The notes under the pieces are model-generated. The model was given only the letters and a program-made list of their open reading frames with translations, was not told the origin of the DNA and ran no database searches. Source: Candidatus Pelearchaeum sp. (GTDB taxonomy: Archaea; Thermoproteota; Nitrososphaeria_A; Caldarchaeales; Caldarchaeaceae). Taken from it: DNA of 44,508 nt. This document shows, one piece after another, positions 1 through 8,722 of this stretch. Each line of letters starts with the position of its first letter. The first letter of the stretch is position 1. The position numbers and the translations under genes are program-made. Where the stretch lies: positions 1 through 44,508 of the forward strand of contig WAQC01000068.1 in the NCBI GenBank assembly GCA_015520425.1, given 5' to 3'.

Positions 1-129
1 CTTGGGCTTGAAAGGCTAGCCATGGCTATCTACGGTGTTGAGGATATAAGAACCTTCAGCAGAAATGACCTTGGATGGCTTAGACGCACATCGCCACTAA
101 CACCATACCGCGCAGCAGGAAGAATATAG
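1..129 (+). CDS. pheS: Phenylalanyl-tRNA synthetase alpha subunit, C-terminal end (partial)
   Basis: Frame 1 is open from the window edge to a TAG at 127-129 and encodes 42 residues, starting LGLERLAMAIYGVEDIR and ending near PLTPYRAAGRI. The GLERLAM segment is class II aminoacyl-tRNA synthetase motif 3, and the sequence fits the end of archaeal PheS. The gene is cut by the window edge, so only the last part of the catalytic core is visible. PheT follows 14 nt later in the same direction, giving the usual pheS-pheT pair; the two subunits form the alpha2-beta2 enzyme that charges tRNA-Phe. Confidence 0.9.
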   Translation, partial: LGLERLAMAIYGVEDIRTFSRNDLGWLRRTSPLTPYRAAGRI

Positions 130-143
130 GAAAGGTGAAAAAC

Positions 144-1817
144 ATGCCAGTAGTTAATATAAGACTTGAAAAGCTCTCAAAACTTGTAGGAAAAGAATTA
201 ACCGCTGAAGAAGCAGCGCAACACCTAGCATCAGTGGGCTTAGGAATAGAGGAAACAACAGAAAACGAGATAAAAGTTGAATACAATCCAAACAGGCCAG
301 ACTACTCCAGCATATACGGAATAGCCAGGACACTCAAGGGAATACTTGGGAAACAACGAGGCCTACCACGCTTCAGGCTAAGAAACCCAAAGATAATCGT
401 AAACGTAGACCCAAGTGTTGAAGACGTTAGACCATACATCGTTTGTGGTGTGATAAGAAACCTAAGCCTAACCGGAGAAGACCTTGAGGAGATAATAGCA
501 ATGCAAGAAGACCTTCACTGGATTCTGGGAAGAAACCGCAAGAAAGTCGCGATAGGTCTTCATAATCTAGACGTTCTAACCCCGCCTTTCGTATATAGGG
601 CTGTAAAGCCCGAAGAGTTACGATTTATTCCTCTTAAGAGTTCTACGAAAATGACGCCTAAACAAATTCTTGAAGAGCATGAGATAGGGAGGAAATACGC
701 GCACTTGCTAGAGGGATATGATAGGTATCCGATGATTTTAGATGCACGTGGAAACGTGTTATCTATGCCTCCCATAATAAATGCAAGTCTAACGGAATTA
801 ACTGCTGGCGTTAGAAATATATTCATAGACGTCACGGGGACTGACTGGGAAAAAATAAACCAAACGCTGAATATACTGATGGCTTCTATGATGGATGCTG
901 GAGGCTCTGGAGAAGCCGTGATAGTAAGATATTCACGGAAACGCTATCTTACTCCATTAATGAAAAACGAATCACTTATGCTAAAAAGCTCGCTGGTAAA
1001 TGAGCTTCTAGGATTAAACCTCTCAGACAAAACCATAATAGACCTCTTACGAATGATGAGGTTTGACGCCACGTCTTCTAGAAAGGGCATACTGAAAATC
1101 ACGGTCCCGCCATATAGAACCGATATAATGCACCCAGTAGACCTTGTGGAGGAAGTTGCTATAGCTTATGGATATTCGCGGATGGAGTTGGAGTTGCCTA
1201 AGGCTCAGATTTTCGGCTCTGTGAGGAGAACTACAATTGTTCAAGAGCTTATCCGCGAGATAATGATAGGTCTTGGCTTCACCGAGGTTCTTAACATTCT
1301 CCTGACGAATGAGGACGAGCAGTACAAGATGATGAACGTTAATGAGCATCCGCACATACGCGTTCTTAACCCAGCCACGCGAGAATACACCATGATGAGA
1401 ACATGGTTGATTCCCTCCCTTCTCCGCAACCTGGCGGACAATCAACAGCATCTTTACCCGCAGCGGCTTTTTGAGATTGGGGACGTAATAGTTCCAGACC
1501 ATACACGGCCAGAGAAGGCGCGGCGACGCTTGTCGCTGGCTGCTGTATCGTGTCATGCCGATGCCTCGTTCAGCGAGATGAAAGGAATAGCTGAAGAGCT
1601 GTTTAGGTTGCTCGGCCTTAATATAATCTTCACACCAACGGCACATCCATCATTCATAGACGGCCGCGTGGCTGAGCTACGCGCTAAAGACAGCCCAGTA
1701 GGGATAATGGGGGAGGTATCTCCATCTGTCTTAGAGTCATTCAACCTCCCCATGCCCACAACAGCGTTTGAGGTTGATGTGGAGCAAGCCTTACAATACC
1801 AGGCGGAGAAGGATTAA
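144..1817 (+). CDS. pheT: Phenylalanyl-tRNA synthetase beta subunit
   Basis: This is the beta subunit of the heterotetrameric PheRS, which carries the editing and tRNA-binding functions. The protein of about 557 residues matches the short archaeal/eukaryotic PheT form, which is much smaller than bacterial PheT. The N-terminal half carries NRPDYSSIYGIARTLKG, typical of the family. Near the middle, VPPYRTDIMHPVDLVEEVAIAYGY is the B5 domain hallmark, and the C-terminal catalytic-like domain includes a RLFEIGDV stretch. I prefer the ATG at 144 to the GTG at 135, because GGTG at 134-137 then sits 6 nt upstream as a Shine-Dalgarno box, a spacing seen repeatedly in this window. It follows pheS closely and is probably cotranscribed with it. 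Confidence 0.95.
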   Translation: MPVVNIRLEKLSKLVGKELTAEEAAQHLASVGLGIEETTENEIKVEYNPNRPDYSSIYGIARTLKGILGKQRGLPRFRLRNPKIIVNVDPSVEDVRPYIVCGVIRNLSLTGEDLEEIIAMQEDLHWILGRNRKKVAIGLHNLDVLTPPFVYRAVKPEELRFIPLKSSTKMTPKQILEEHEIGRKYAHLLEGYDRYPMILDARGNVLSMPPIINASLTELTAGVRNIFIDVTGTDWEKINQTLNILMASMMDAGGSGEAVIVRYSRKRYLTPLMKNESLMLKSSLVNELLGLNLSDKTIIDLLRMMRFDATSSRKGILKITVPPYRTDIMHPVDLVEEVAIAYGYSRMELELPKAQIFGSVRRTTIVQELIREIMIGLGFTEVLNILLTNEDEQYKMMNVNEHPHIRVLNPATREYTMMRTWLIPSLLRNLADNQQHLYPQRLFEIGDVIVPDHTRPEKARRRLSLAAVSCHADASFSEMKGIAEELFRLLGLNIIFTPTAHPSFIDGRVAELRAKDSPVGIMGEVSPSVLESFNLPMPTTAFEVDVEQALQYQAEKD

Positions 1818-1840
1818 GAATAACTAGGAAGTAGATACAG

Positions 1841-1922
1841 GTGCCCCGCTACCCGCCTTAAGCTCCACCGAGACACGGTGCCCCACCCGTCAATGAGGGC
1901 GGAGTGTTGGTAGCGGGGTACA
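1841..1922 (+). ncRNA. Candidate structured small RNA, H/ACA-guide-like
   Basis: Positions 1841-1853 pair with 1909-1921 as a 13-bp helix containing one G-U pair. The enclosed region can form an upper stem (CTCC at 1863-1866 with GGAG at 1901-1904) and a small hairpin, CACCG-AGACA-CGGTG, at 1866-1880. The trinucleotide ACA at 1920-1922 sits at the foot of the helix, which with an internal loop is the outline of an archaeal H/ACA pseudouridylation guide. The 5' loop strand (1856-1862, CCTTAAG) is complementary to the conserved CUUAAGG of 23S rRNA (recalled from memory). A likely tyrS TATA box lies downstream, so this would be a separate transcript. No T-run follows, so a terminator is less likely. 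Class and target are inference. Confidence 0.4.
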
Positions 1923-1945
1923 TATCAACACTAACGTTGGAAAAG

Positions 1946-1954
1946 TTAAAAATT
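1946..1954 (+). promoter_or_regulatory. Probable TATA box for tyrS
   Basis: The AT-rich motif TTAAAAATT lies 37 nt before the preferred tyrS ATG at 1991, consistent with an archaeal TATA box and a short leader. No other sequence between the RNA candidate and tyrS fits as well. Prediction rests on spacing and composition only. Confidence 0.4.
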
Positions 1955-1990
1955 GTTCCTCATGCGCAATTTAGGTAAAAGGTGCTTAAG

Positions 1991-3085
1991 ATGGACATAG
2001 AAACAAGGATGGAGCTGATACTGAGAGAGCCGACGGAGGAGGTCATAACCGTTGAAGAGCTACGCCAACTTCTAGAGACCGAATCCCATCCAGTAGCTTA
2101 TGACGGGTTTGAGCCCAGCGGACTGGCTCACATACCCTTCGGCGTACTTAGAGCAATAAAGCTCCGCGATATAATTGAAGCAGGCTGTAGATTTAAACTC
2201 CTGCTAGCAGATTGGCATGCAATGATAAACAATAAAATGGGCGGCGATTTGCAGAAGATTAGGCGTGTTGGCGAGTATTTTATAGAGGTGTGGAAAGCAT
2301 CTGGGATAGATGTTACTAAAGTTGAGATTGTGTGGGCGAACGATTTGGCCAGCGACCCCGATTACTGGCGGCTCGTAATACAGGTGGCACGTAACTCTAC
2401 GCTCAAGAGAATCCTAAGATGCCTGCCGATAATGGGGCGGCGCGAGGGAGAGATGCAGGAGGCGGCGCAGATAATATACCCAGCAATGCAGGTAGCGGAT
2501 ATCTTCAAACTGGAGGCAAAGATATGCCAGCTAGGTCTAGACCAGAGGAGGGCGAACATACTTGCGCGGGAGCTGGGGCCGAAGCTGGGGTATTGGAAAC
2601 CAGTTGCAGTGCATCACCACATGTTGATGGGGCTCTCAGGCCCTATAACCCCTGCTGGACTTGAGGATGAGAACGAGGAGCTTGATGTGGAGATTAGCTC
2701 AAAGATGAGCAAGAGCAAGCCCGAAACAAGCATCTTCGTCCATGACGACCTAGATACTATAAGGAGCAAGCTTATGTCGGCATATTGCCCACCTAAGCAG
2801 ACCGCAGGAAACCCAGTACTGGAGTACTGTAAATACGTTATATTCAGGATGAGTAAGATACTTGATGTTGATAGGCCAGCAAGATACGGCGGGCCGATAC
2901 AATACACTAGCTATAAAGAACTTGAGCGGGACTACATGGAAGGGAGACTACATCCCCTAGACCTTAAGAATGCTGTGGCCGAGGCGCTTTATAAGATACT
3001 TGAGCCTATACGGGAGCACTTTCAAAAAGACCCAAGAGCACGCGAGCTATACGAGTTTGTCAAATCTCAGGAAATAACCAGATAA
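1991..3085 (+). CDS. tyrS: Tyrosyl-tRNA synthetase
   Basis: This class I synthetase attaches tyrosine to tRNA-Tyr. The archaeal TyrRS hallmarks are visible: YDGFEPSG at about residues 37-44, the HIGH-type motif as HIPFG at about 47-51, YPAMQVADI and LGLDQRR in the tyrosine pocket, and a perfect KMSKS at about 238-242. The length of 364 residues is usual for archaeal/eukaryotic-core TyrRS. GTG 1982 is an alternative start, but ATG 1991 has GGTG 6 nt upstream and gives the MDxxxR N-terminus common in the family. Its own promoter appears to lie upstream, so it need not share the pheST transcript. The related TrpRS is excluded by the GFEPSG and LDQRR motifs. Confidence 0.93.
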   Translation: MDIETRMELILREPTEEVITVEELRQLLETESHPVAYDGFEPSGLAHIPFGVLRAIKLRDIIEAGCRFKLLLADWHAMINNKMGGDLQKIRRVGEYFIEVWKASGIDVTKVEIVWANDLASDPDYWRLVIQVARNSTLKRILRCLPIMGRREGEMQEAAQIIYPAMQVADIFKLEAKICQLGLDQRRANILARELGPKLGYWKPVAVHHHMLMGLSGPITPAGLEDENEELDVEISSKMSKSKPETSIFVHDDLDTIRSKLMSAYCPPKQTAGNPVLEYCKYVIFRMSKILDVDRPARYGGPIQYTSYKELERDYMEGRLHPLDLKNAVAEALYKILEPIREHFQKDPRARELYEFVKSQEITR

Positions 3086-3269
3086 ATTTCTAAGGGCCAA
3101 GGGGTTTAAAACACATCCAACTAAAGTAATAAAGTATGCGCATTTACCTAGACTAATCACCATACAGCGATAACAAAACAATAATTAACCCCGAATAGAT
3201 TTAATAATCGTTGGGTAGAGGTAGTGTTTCTTTTGGAGTCAAAACATCTAGAACGAGTGGAACAGAATC

Positions 3270-5909
3270 ATGAACCAGGTAGTTGAAATTCCTAGGAAAG
3301 TAATTAAGAGGGACGGGCGCGTAGTTGACTTTGACCAGAGCCGTATACGCGAGGCTGTAAGGAAGGCTATGCTCTCTGTGGGCAAGGTTGACGAACAGAA
3401 GCTAGCTGAAGTAGTGAATTATGTGCTTAGGGTTTTGGCGGAAAAATATGGAACAGCTAAGATGCCTCATGTGGAGGATATACAGGATATAGTAGAGCTA
3501 GCCCTAACTAAGTTTGACCTCTATGAGGTCGCTAAGGCATATATCCTCTATCGTAAGGAGCGCGAGAGAATACGGGAAGAGAAGAAGCGTATTCTTGAGC
3601 GCGATTATGTGGATGAAGTGGATAAGAAGTTCTCAATTAATGCTCTCCGCTTAATGGCTTCACGTTATCTACTTCGCGACAACACGGGGAGACTGGTTGA
3701 AGGGCCTAAACAGCTTTTCCAAAGGGTGGCAGCGCTCATAGTAATCTCAGACATACTTTATGACCCGCGTATATTTGATAAGGATGGAAAACAGCCGAAG
3801 TGGGAGCTTGATAACTTCAGCCCAGTAGAGTATGAAGGTAAGTTGGGACTTGGAAGAATGGAAGACGGCTCCTACGAGGTTACGTGGAATAAGTATCATC
3901 TTGAACGTATGAGAAGCCTTTACGAATATCTAAATAACCAGGGGAAGATGCGCGTATCCTGGAGCCAGTTTCTGGAAAAGCTGAGGAGTGGGGAGTTTGA
4001 GGAGTATTATAAGAATTATAGGGAATACTACGAGCTAATGGTTGATAAGAAGTTCATGCCTAACAGCCCCACGCTCTTTAATGCTGGGGCTAGATTAGGG
4101 CAGTTGAGCGCCTGTTTTGTACTGCCTGTTGAGGATGATATGGAGAGTATTATGAAGTCTGCCCGCGATGCTGCGATGATATTCAAGTCAGGGGGAGGAA
4201 TCGGGATAAACTACTCTCCACTCAGGCCTGAGGGAGATACCGTTTTCTCAACATTCGGAGTAGCGTCAGGCCCCGTATCTTTCATGCGCATAATAGATGT
4301 GGTAACAGATGTTGTAAAACAAGGTGGAAAGAGACGCGGCGCCAACATGGGGATACTTGAGGTATGGCACCCAGATATAGAGAAGTTCGTAACCGCAAAA
4401 TCCAAGGAAGGCTTTCTAGAGAACTTTAACATCTCAGTACTCATAACACCAGATTTCTGGAGCTACTATCACGCAAATAAGTCGTATCCATTGATAAACC
4501 CGCGCGATAAGAGCGTATGGCGCACCATAGACCCGAAACACCTGTTTAGGGAAATTGCCGACATGGCTTGGAAGACAGCAGACCCTGGGGTATTATTCCT
4601 AGACAATATAAACCGCAGAAACCCGCTGAAGAAGATATACGGTGACATACGCTCCACCAACCCCTGCGGCGAACAGCCTTTATACCCATATGAGTCATGT
4701 AACCTAGGCTCAATCAACTTATACGCATTCGTCAAAAACGATGGTGGGAAGCTCTTTATTGATTGGAGCGAGCTGGAGAAGGCTGTAAAAACCGCCCTAC
4801 GTTTCCTTGATAATGTAATTGACGTGAATAACTATCCAATACGCGAGATTGATGAGATGACAAAGAAAACACGAAGAGTTGGTTTGGGGATAATGGGGTT
4901 GGCCGATTTGCTCTATGCCCTACGGATACCCTATAACAGCGAGGAAGGCTTTGCGTTGATGAGTAAGCTCATGGAGTTCATATCCTATCACGCTATGAAG
5001 GCTTCTGTAGAGATTGCTAAGGAGCGAGGGCCATTCCCCGACTATCATAAATCAGCATATGCGGAGGGCAAGCTACCCATAGAGGGCTACTATCACCGTG
5101 AGTGGTGGACTATGGATTGGGACTCTCTGGCCGAGGATATAAAGCGATACGGCATAAGGAACTCTCACACAACAACCGTAGCGCCTACAGGAAGTATATC
5201 CATGCTGGTTGATGTTTCATCAGGACTAGAGCCCCAGTTTGCCATAGTATTTGAGAAACGAGTTAGCGTCGGAACGTTCTACTACACCGACATTGAGTTT
5301 GAGCGTCAGATGAAGGAATTAGGACTTTACAAAGAGGCTCTACTAAAGAAGATATCCGATAACGGTGGCTCACTCCAAGGTATTGAAGAGATACCTGAGG
5401 AGATAAGAAGAGTATTCCTAGTTGCGTATGATGTTCCATGGTGGGACCATATACGCGCACAATACGAGATACAGAAGTGGGTTGATGCGTCTGTGAGTAA
5501 GACGATAAACATGCCAAGCTGGGTTACTGTTGATGATGTTATGAAAGCATATTTATTCGCATACAACCTAGGCCTTAAGGGCATCACGATATACCGCGAT
5601 TCATCCAAGAGCGCGCAAGTTCTTCTAACACCATCACAGAGGCTTAGCCACTATATAGCAATAACACCGAATAAAACCTTACAGATGATGGAGAAGCTCG
5701 GAATAAAGCCATCTATTGGTACCGAAGAGTTGGAACAAGAAACTGCTCAGAAAAAACAGATATCGCTGGTCACGTCTGTTGAGGGTCCGAGCGTCCTTGA
5801 AGATAAGCAAGATGATACTTGCCCATCTTGCCATGGTACGAATCTGGTCTATCAGGAAGGCTGTATCAAATGTCTTGATTGTGGATGGTCAAGTTGTGTA
5901 GTTGCTTAG
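3270..5909 (+). CDS. nrdJ: Adenosylcobalamin-dependent (class II) ribonucleoside-diphosphate reductase
   Basis: This enzyme reduces ribonucleotides to deoxyribonucleotides using a B12-generated thiyl radical. Residues 6-100 form an ATP-cone allosteric domain (IPRKVIKRDGRVVDFD). The catalytic barrel shows the redox cysteine C282 (LSAC), the NPCGEQ motif with the radical cysteine C466 and glutamate E468, the partner cysteine C477 and the APTGSIS phosphate-binding motif from residue 638. The C-terminus is a Cys4 zinc ribbon (C851, C854, C865, C868) followed by a C871/C876 pair that could relay electrons. No small radical subunit gene lies nearby, which agrees with class II. The length of 879 residues is normal, and no intein or intron is visible. 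A TATA-like ATTTAATAAT sits at about 3199-3208. Confidence 0.93.
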   Translation: MNQVVEIPRKVIKRDGRVVDFDQSRIREAVRKAMLSVGKVDEQKLAEVVNYVLRVLAEKYGTAKMPHVEDIQDIVELALTKFDLYEVAKAYILYRKERERIREEKKRILERDYVDEVDKKFSINALRLMASRYLLRDNTGRLVEGPKQLFQRVAALIVISDILYDPRIFDKDGKQPKWELDNFSPVEYEGKLGLGRMEDGSYEVTWNKYHLERMRSLYEYLNNQGKMRVSWSQFLEKLRSGEFEEYYKNYREYYELMVDKKFMPNSPTLFNAGARLGQLSACFVLPVEDDMESIMKSARDAAMIFKSGGGIGINYSPLRPEGDTVFSTFGVASGPVSFMRIIDVVTDVVKQGGKRRGANMGILEVWHPDIEKFVTAKSKEGFLENFNISVLITPDFWSYYHANKSYPLINPRDKSVWRTIDPKHLFREIADMAWKTADPGVLFLDNINRRNPLKKIYGDIRSTNPCGEQPLYPYESCNLGSINLYAFVKNDGGKLFIDWSELEKAVKTALRFLDNVIDVNNYPIREIDEMTKKTRRVGLGIMGLADLLYALRIPYNSEEGFALMSKLMEFISYHAMKASVEIAKERGPFPDYHKSAYAEGKLPIEGYYHREWWTMDWDSLAEDIKRYGIRNSHTTTVAPTGSISMLVDVSSGLEPQFAIVFEKRVSVGTFYYTDIEFERQMKELGLYKEALLKKISDNGGSLQGIEEIPEEIRRVFLVAYDVPWWDHIRAQYEIQKWVDASVSKTINMPSWVTVDDVMKAYLFAYNLGLKGITIYRDSSKSAQVLLTPSQRLSHYIAITPNKTLQMMEKLGIKPSIGTEELEQETAQKKQISLVTSVEGPSVLEDKQDDTCPSCHGTNLVYQEGCIKCLDCGWSSCVVA

Positions 5910-6020
5910 AGCGGGAGTAGCGCTAATTCATATTTTAGGTTTTTGAGATTTAGTCCAGCTTCTCAAGGATTAATAATTAGCTTGCCTTTCTGGCCGACGA
6001 CTACTGGGTGGTGGAGCTGC

Positions 6021-7493
6021 ATGTCATTTGACTTTACACCGACGCTAAATACCTTGATTATATTAACCGTAATATCGCCCTTATTCACTTATGCTTCGCG
6101 GAGGACTGGAATCAAACTGCTTGCCGACGCATATGCTATAATGGCGTTTGCGGCAAGCCTCGTAATAGCTCTCACACAGTTTTCCGAGGTGGCTACCAAC
6201 GGGCCTATAATCAGAGTAGCTGGAGAAGACCCCCGAACATCTACGGTAATTTACGTGGACCAACTCGCTATGTATGTTGCGGGCATCTTCATATTCATAG
6301 GCCTGTTGGCATCAATCTTCTCGGTTGGGTATATTGAGGAGAGGAAGCCAGAGTATTATCCGCTTCTCCTGACGATGGTTACGGGAATGGTTGGAGTGGC
6401 GTTCGCAGGCGACCTCTTCCTACTCTTCATCTTCTGGGAAATGATGTCAATCTCATCATACTTGCTTGTGGCTTTCAGATATAGAAACTGGGAAGCCGTA
6501 GAAGCCTCTTTTAAATATCTAATCATCAGCGCTGCTGGTGCAGCTGCAATACTGTTTGCCATGTCCTTCCTCTACGGCATGGTGGGTACGCTCAACATAG
6601 CCATACTTGCCGAAACCCTTGCTACTGGCGTGGCTTCTGGAGAGTTCTGGAGCTACGTCATAATAGCCCTGCTAGTGGCAGGCTTCGGCGTTAATGCGGC
6701 CATGTTCCCATTCCACTCATGGCTTCCAGACGCGCACCCAGCAGCCCCAAGCCCTATAAGCGCTATGCTGTCAGGAGTCGTCATAAAAACAGGGATATAC
6801 GCGCTCTTCAGAATCATGACATTCGTATTCCCAGCAACATTGTTTGACTGGAGGATAGTTCTTGCCATCTTCGCCGTACTAACCATGACTGTTGGAAACC
6901 TTATGGCATTATTGCAAGAGGACATTAAGCGCCTCTTAGCGTTCAGCTCAATAGCCCACATAGGGTATATACTGCTCGCCCTCTCAATATTCAGCGTGGG
7001 CGGCCTAGCTGGGGGGCTCCTGCATATATTAAACCACGCCAGCATGAAGGCCCTTCTCTTCCTCGCCGCGGGGGCTTTTATTCACGCCGCAGCCACGCGG
7101 AACATAGATGAGCTAGCTGGAATCGGTAGGACGATGCCCATCTCAGCGGTGGCATTCGCAGTAGGAGCATTCTCACTAGCTGGCATACCAGGCCTAAACA
7201 CATTCTGGAGCGAAGCCCAGATAATAATAGCTGGAATAGAAGCAGGATTCACATTATTCGTTGTGATAATGATAATTAACATATTGATAAGCGTCGCCTA
7301 CTACCTGCGGCTTGTTCAGACAATCTTCTTTAAACCACCATCTGAGAAAGCTATGAAGGCTCATGATGGAAGCGCCAGCATGGTAGCACCACTAATATTC
7401 CTCTCAATACTCGCAATAGTAATCGGAGTTTATCCAACACCATTCTTTGAAACAGTTTTCAACATAGCCCAAACACTCCTAGCCAGCCCTTAA
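6021..7493 (+). CDS. Complex I / Mrp-type proton-translocating antiporter-like subunit (NuoN/M family)
   Basis: A hydrophobic protein of about 490 residues with roughly 13-14 predicted membrane segments belongs to the proton-conducting subunit family shared by complex I (NuoL/M/N) and Mrp antiporters. Visible hallmarks are FWEMMSISSYLLVAFR (helix-5 glutamate), HSWLPDAHPAAPSPISAMLSG, VVIKTGIYALFR (helix lysine), LLAFSSIAHIGYI and the LNHASMKALLFL segment. The frame is open from TTG 5943, but ATG 6021 has GGTGG just upstream and starts right before the first membrane segment, so I use it. No other nuo gene is adjacent; nuoA, nuoH and nuoI lie 15-19 kb away. NuoN fits best, but NuoM or MrpD cannot be excluded without alignment. 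Confidence 0.85.
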   Translation: MSFDFTPTLNTLIILTVISPLFTYASRRTGIKLLADAYAIMAFAASLVIALTQFSEVATNGPIIRVAGEDPRTSTVIYVDQLAMYVAGIFIFIGLLASIFSVGYIEERKPEYYPLLLTMVTGMVGVAFAGDLFLLFIFWEMMSISSYLLVAFRYRNWEAVEASFKYLIISAAGAAAILFAMSFLYGMVGTLNIAILAETLATGVASGEFWSYVIIALLVAGFGVNAAMFPFHSWLPDAHPAAPSPISAMLSGVVIKTGIYALFRIMTFVFPATLFDWRIVLAIFAVLTMTVGNLMALLQEDIKRLLAFSSIAHIGYILLALSIFSVGGLAGGLLHILNHASMKALLFLAAGAFIHAAATRNIDELAGIGRTMPISAVAFAVGAFSLAGIPGLNTFWSEAQIIIAGIEAGFTLFVVIMIINILISVAYYLRLVQTIFFKPPSEKAMKAHDGSASMVAPLIFLSILAIVIGVYPTPFFETVFNIAQTLLASP

Positions 7494-7553
7494 AATTATC
7501 TCTCACATTTTTAAGATACTTCCACCAACATACAATAGACTAGGTGATACATA

Positions 7554-8678
7554 TTGCCGCGGCAAACAAAGAAGAAGGAACAGGAAGATGGTAAAAAACA
7601 ATACTCAGTACTGAAGGTACGTGAGGAAATAGTTGGAAAGCTCAGGAAATTGGGAGAACGAGTACTCTCGTATCTGGAGCGTGGCGAATTCCCAGAGATA
7701 GAGCTCCCTTCACGAACCACAACAAACATAGAATACAATAGCGAATTAAGACAATACGTGCTTGGGTCAAAGACAGTAACGCGCACTACACGTAACATAA
7801 AGCATCTAAGACCATTTACCCAGCTTATGTGGATGGCCATGTTCGCAAAGCAGCTTGTTGAAACGAGGAAAACCAGCACTCTCAGAGATGCGTTTTATAA
7901 CGCTATAGGTTTTGGAATAGATTTTGAAGATCAGCAAGAAAGTGACGAAACGGTAACCGAGCTGGAGACTCTAGTAGGAACTGTGAGGGAAGACTTCAAC
8001 ATATATCCAGAAGAACGTTCAAGCGTATTTGGAAGGCTAGTTATAGAATATACCGTCCCAGGATATGAGGGTAGGCGCCTTGACCTAACGACAATACCTG
8101 ACGGCGCCATGATCGGGCCTGCCATGACTACTGCCGAGTTTGTTAGGTGTGATGCCGAGCAGGTATTTGTCGTTGAGAAGGGCGCTGTCTATCAGAGATT
8201 CTTAGAAGAGAACGTAAGCGATAGACATAAGGCTATTATAATTCACACGGCTGGTCAGGCTCCTAGAGCTACGCGTAGATTCATTAGAAGACTTAACCAA
8301 GAGCTCAACCTTCCCGTCTATATCTTCACTGATGGCGACCCATGGGGTATGCATATTGCGAGTGTATTAATTTATGGCTCGGCGTTGGCGGCTCACGTGA
8401 GAGAGCTGAACGTGCCCGACGCCATATGGGCGGGACTGTGGGCAAGCGACATCAGCAAATACAAACTACCAGCTATGCGGTTTAATGACGAAGACGCGAG
8501 GAGGATAGTTGAGTTGGAGCGCGACCCGCGGTATGTCTCCGACCCATGGAAGAGGGAGATAGCTGTCTTCAAGAAAATCCAGAGGAAGGCCGAGCTTGAG
8601 GCCCTAAGCCGCTATGGGCTAGAATACATAGTCACAGACTACTTGCCAGAAAAGCTGGCTGAGGTGACAAAGAGATAA
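7554..8678 (+). CDS. top6A: DNA topoisomerase VI subunit A (Spo11-like)
   Basis: This is the DNA-cleaving subunit of type IIB topoisomerase, homologous to Spo11. The winged-helix/5Y-CAP domain carries the catalytic tyrosine Y115 in TLRDAFYNAI. The Toprim domain follows, with its glutamate in VFVVEKGAV and the metal-binding DGDPWGMH motif. The C-terminal half includes IWAGLWASDI, typical of Top6A. The length of 374 residues is usual. Translation starts at TTG 7554 with GGTGA 7 nt upstream; there is no closer ATG. The B subunit (ATPase) is not in the window, although archaea often have top6B next door. A phosphoesterase gene follows 44 nt downstream. Confidence 0.95.
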   Translation: MPRQTKKKEQEDGKKQYSVLKVREEIVGKLRKLGERVLSYLERGEFPEIELPSRTTTNIEYNSELRQYVLGSKTVTRTTRNIKHLRPFTQLMWMAMFAKQLVETRKTSTLRDAFYNAIGFGIDFEDQQESDETVTELETLVGTVREDFNIYPEERSSVFGRLVIEYTVPGYEGRRLDLTTIPDGAMIGPAMTTAEFVRCDAEQVFVVEKGAVYQRFLEENVSDRHKAIIIHTAGQAPRATRRFIRRLNQELNLPVYIFTDGDPWGMHIASVLIYGSALAAHVRELNVPDAIWAGLWASDISKYKLPAMRFNDEDARRIVELERDPRYVSDPWKREIAVFKKIQRKAELEALSRYGLEYIVTDYLPEKLAEVTKR

Positions 8679-8722
8679 CTGTAAGCATTGAGAGGAAAAT
8701 ATACAGAGAGGCGGGCTCTTAA

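Noticed and set aside
1047..1646. Long minus-strand open frame (199 codons) inside pheT
   Set aside because: It lies antisense to a well-conserved gene, has no recognisable motifs, and its composition is that of a reverse-frame shadow.
1841..1921. The strong hairpin as an intrinsic terminator after pheT
   Set aside because: No T-rich run follows it on either strand, and archaeal termination relies mainly on T-runs. The internal structure is also too elaborate for a terminator.
5943..6020. TTG 5943 as the start of the antiporter-like subunit
   Set aside because: The extra 26 residues add nothing family-like and no ribosome-binding site precedes it, whereas ATG 6021 has GGTGG at the usual spacing.
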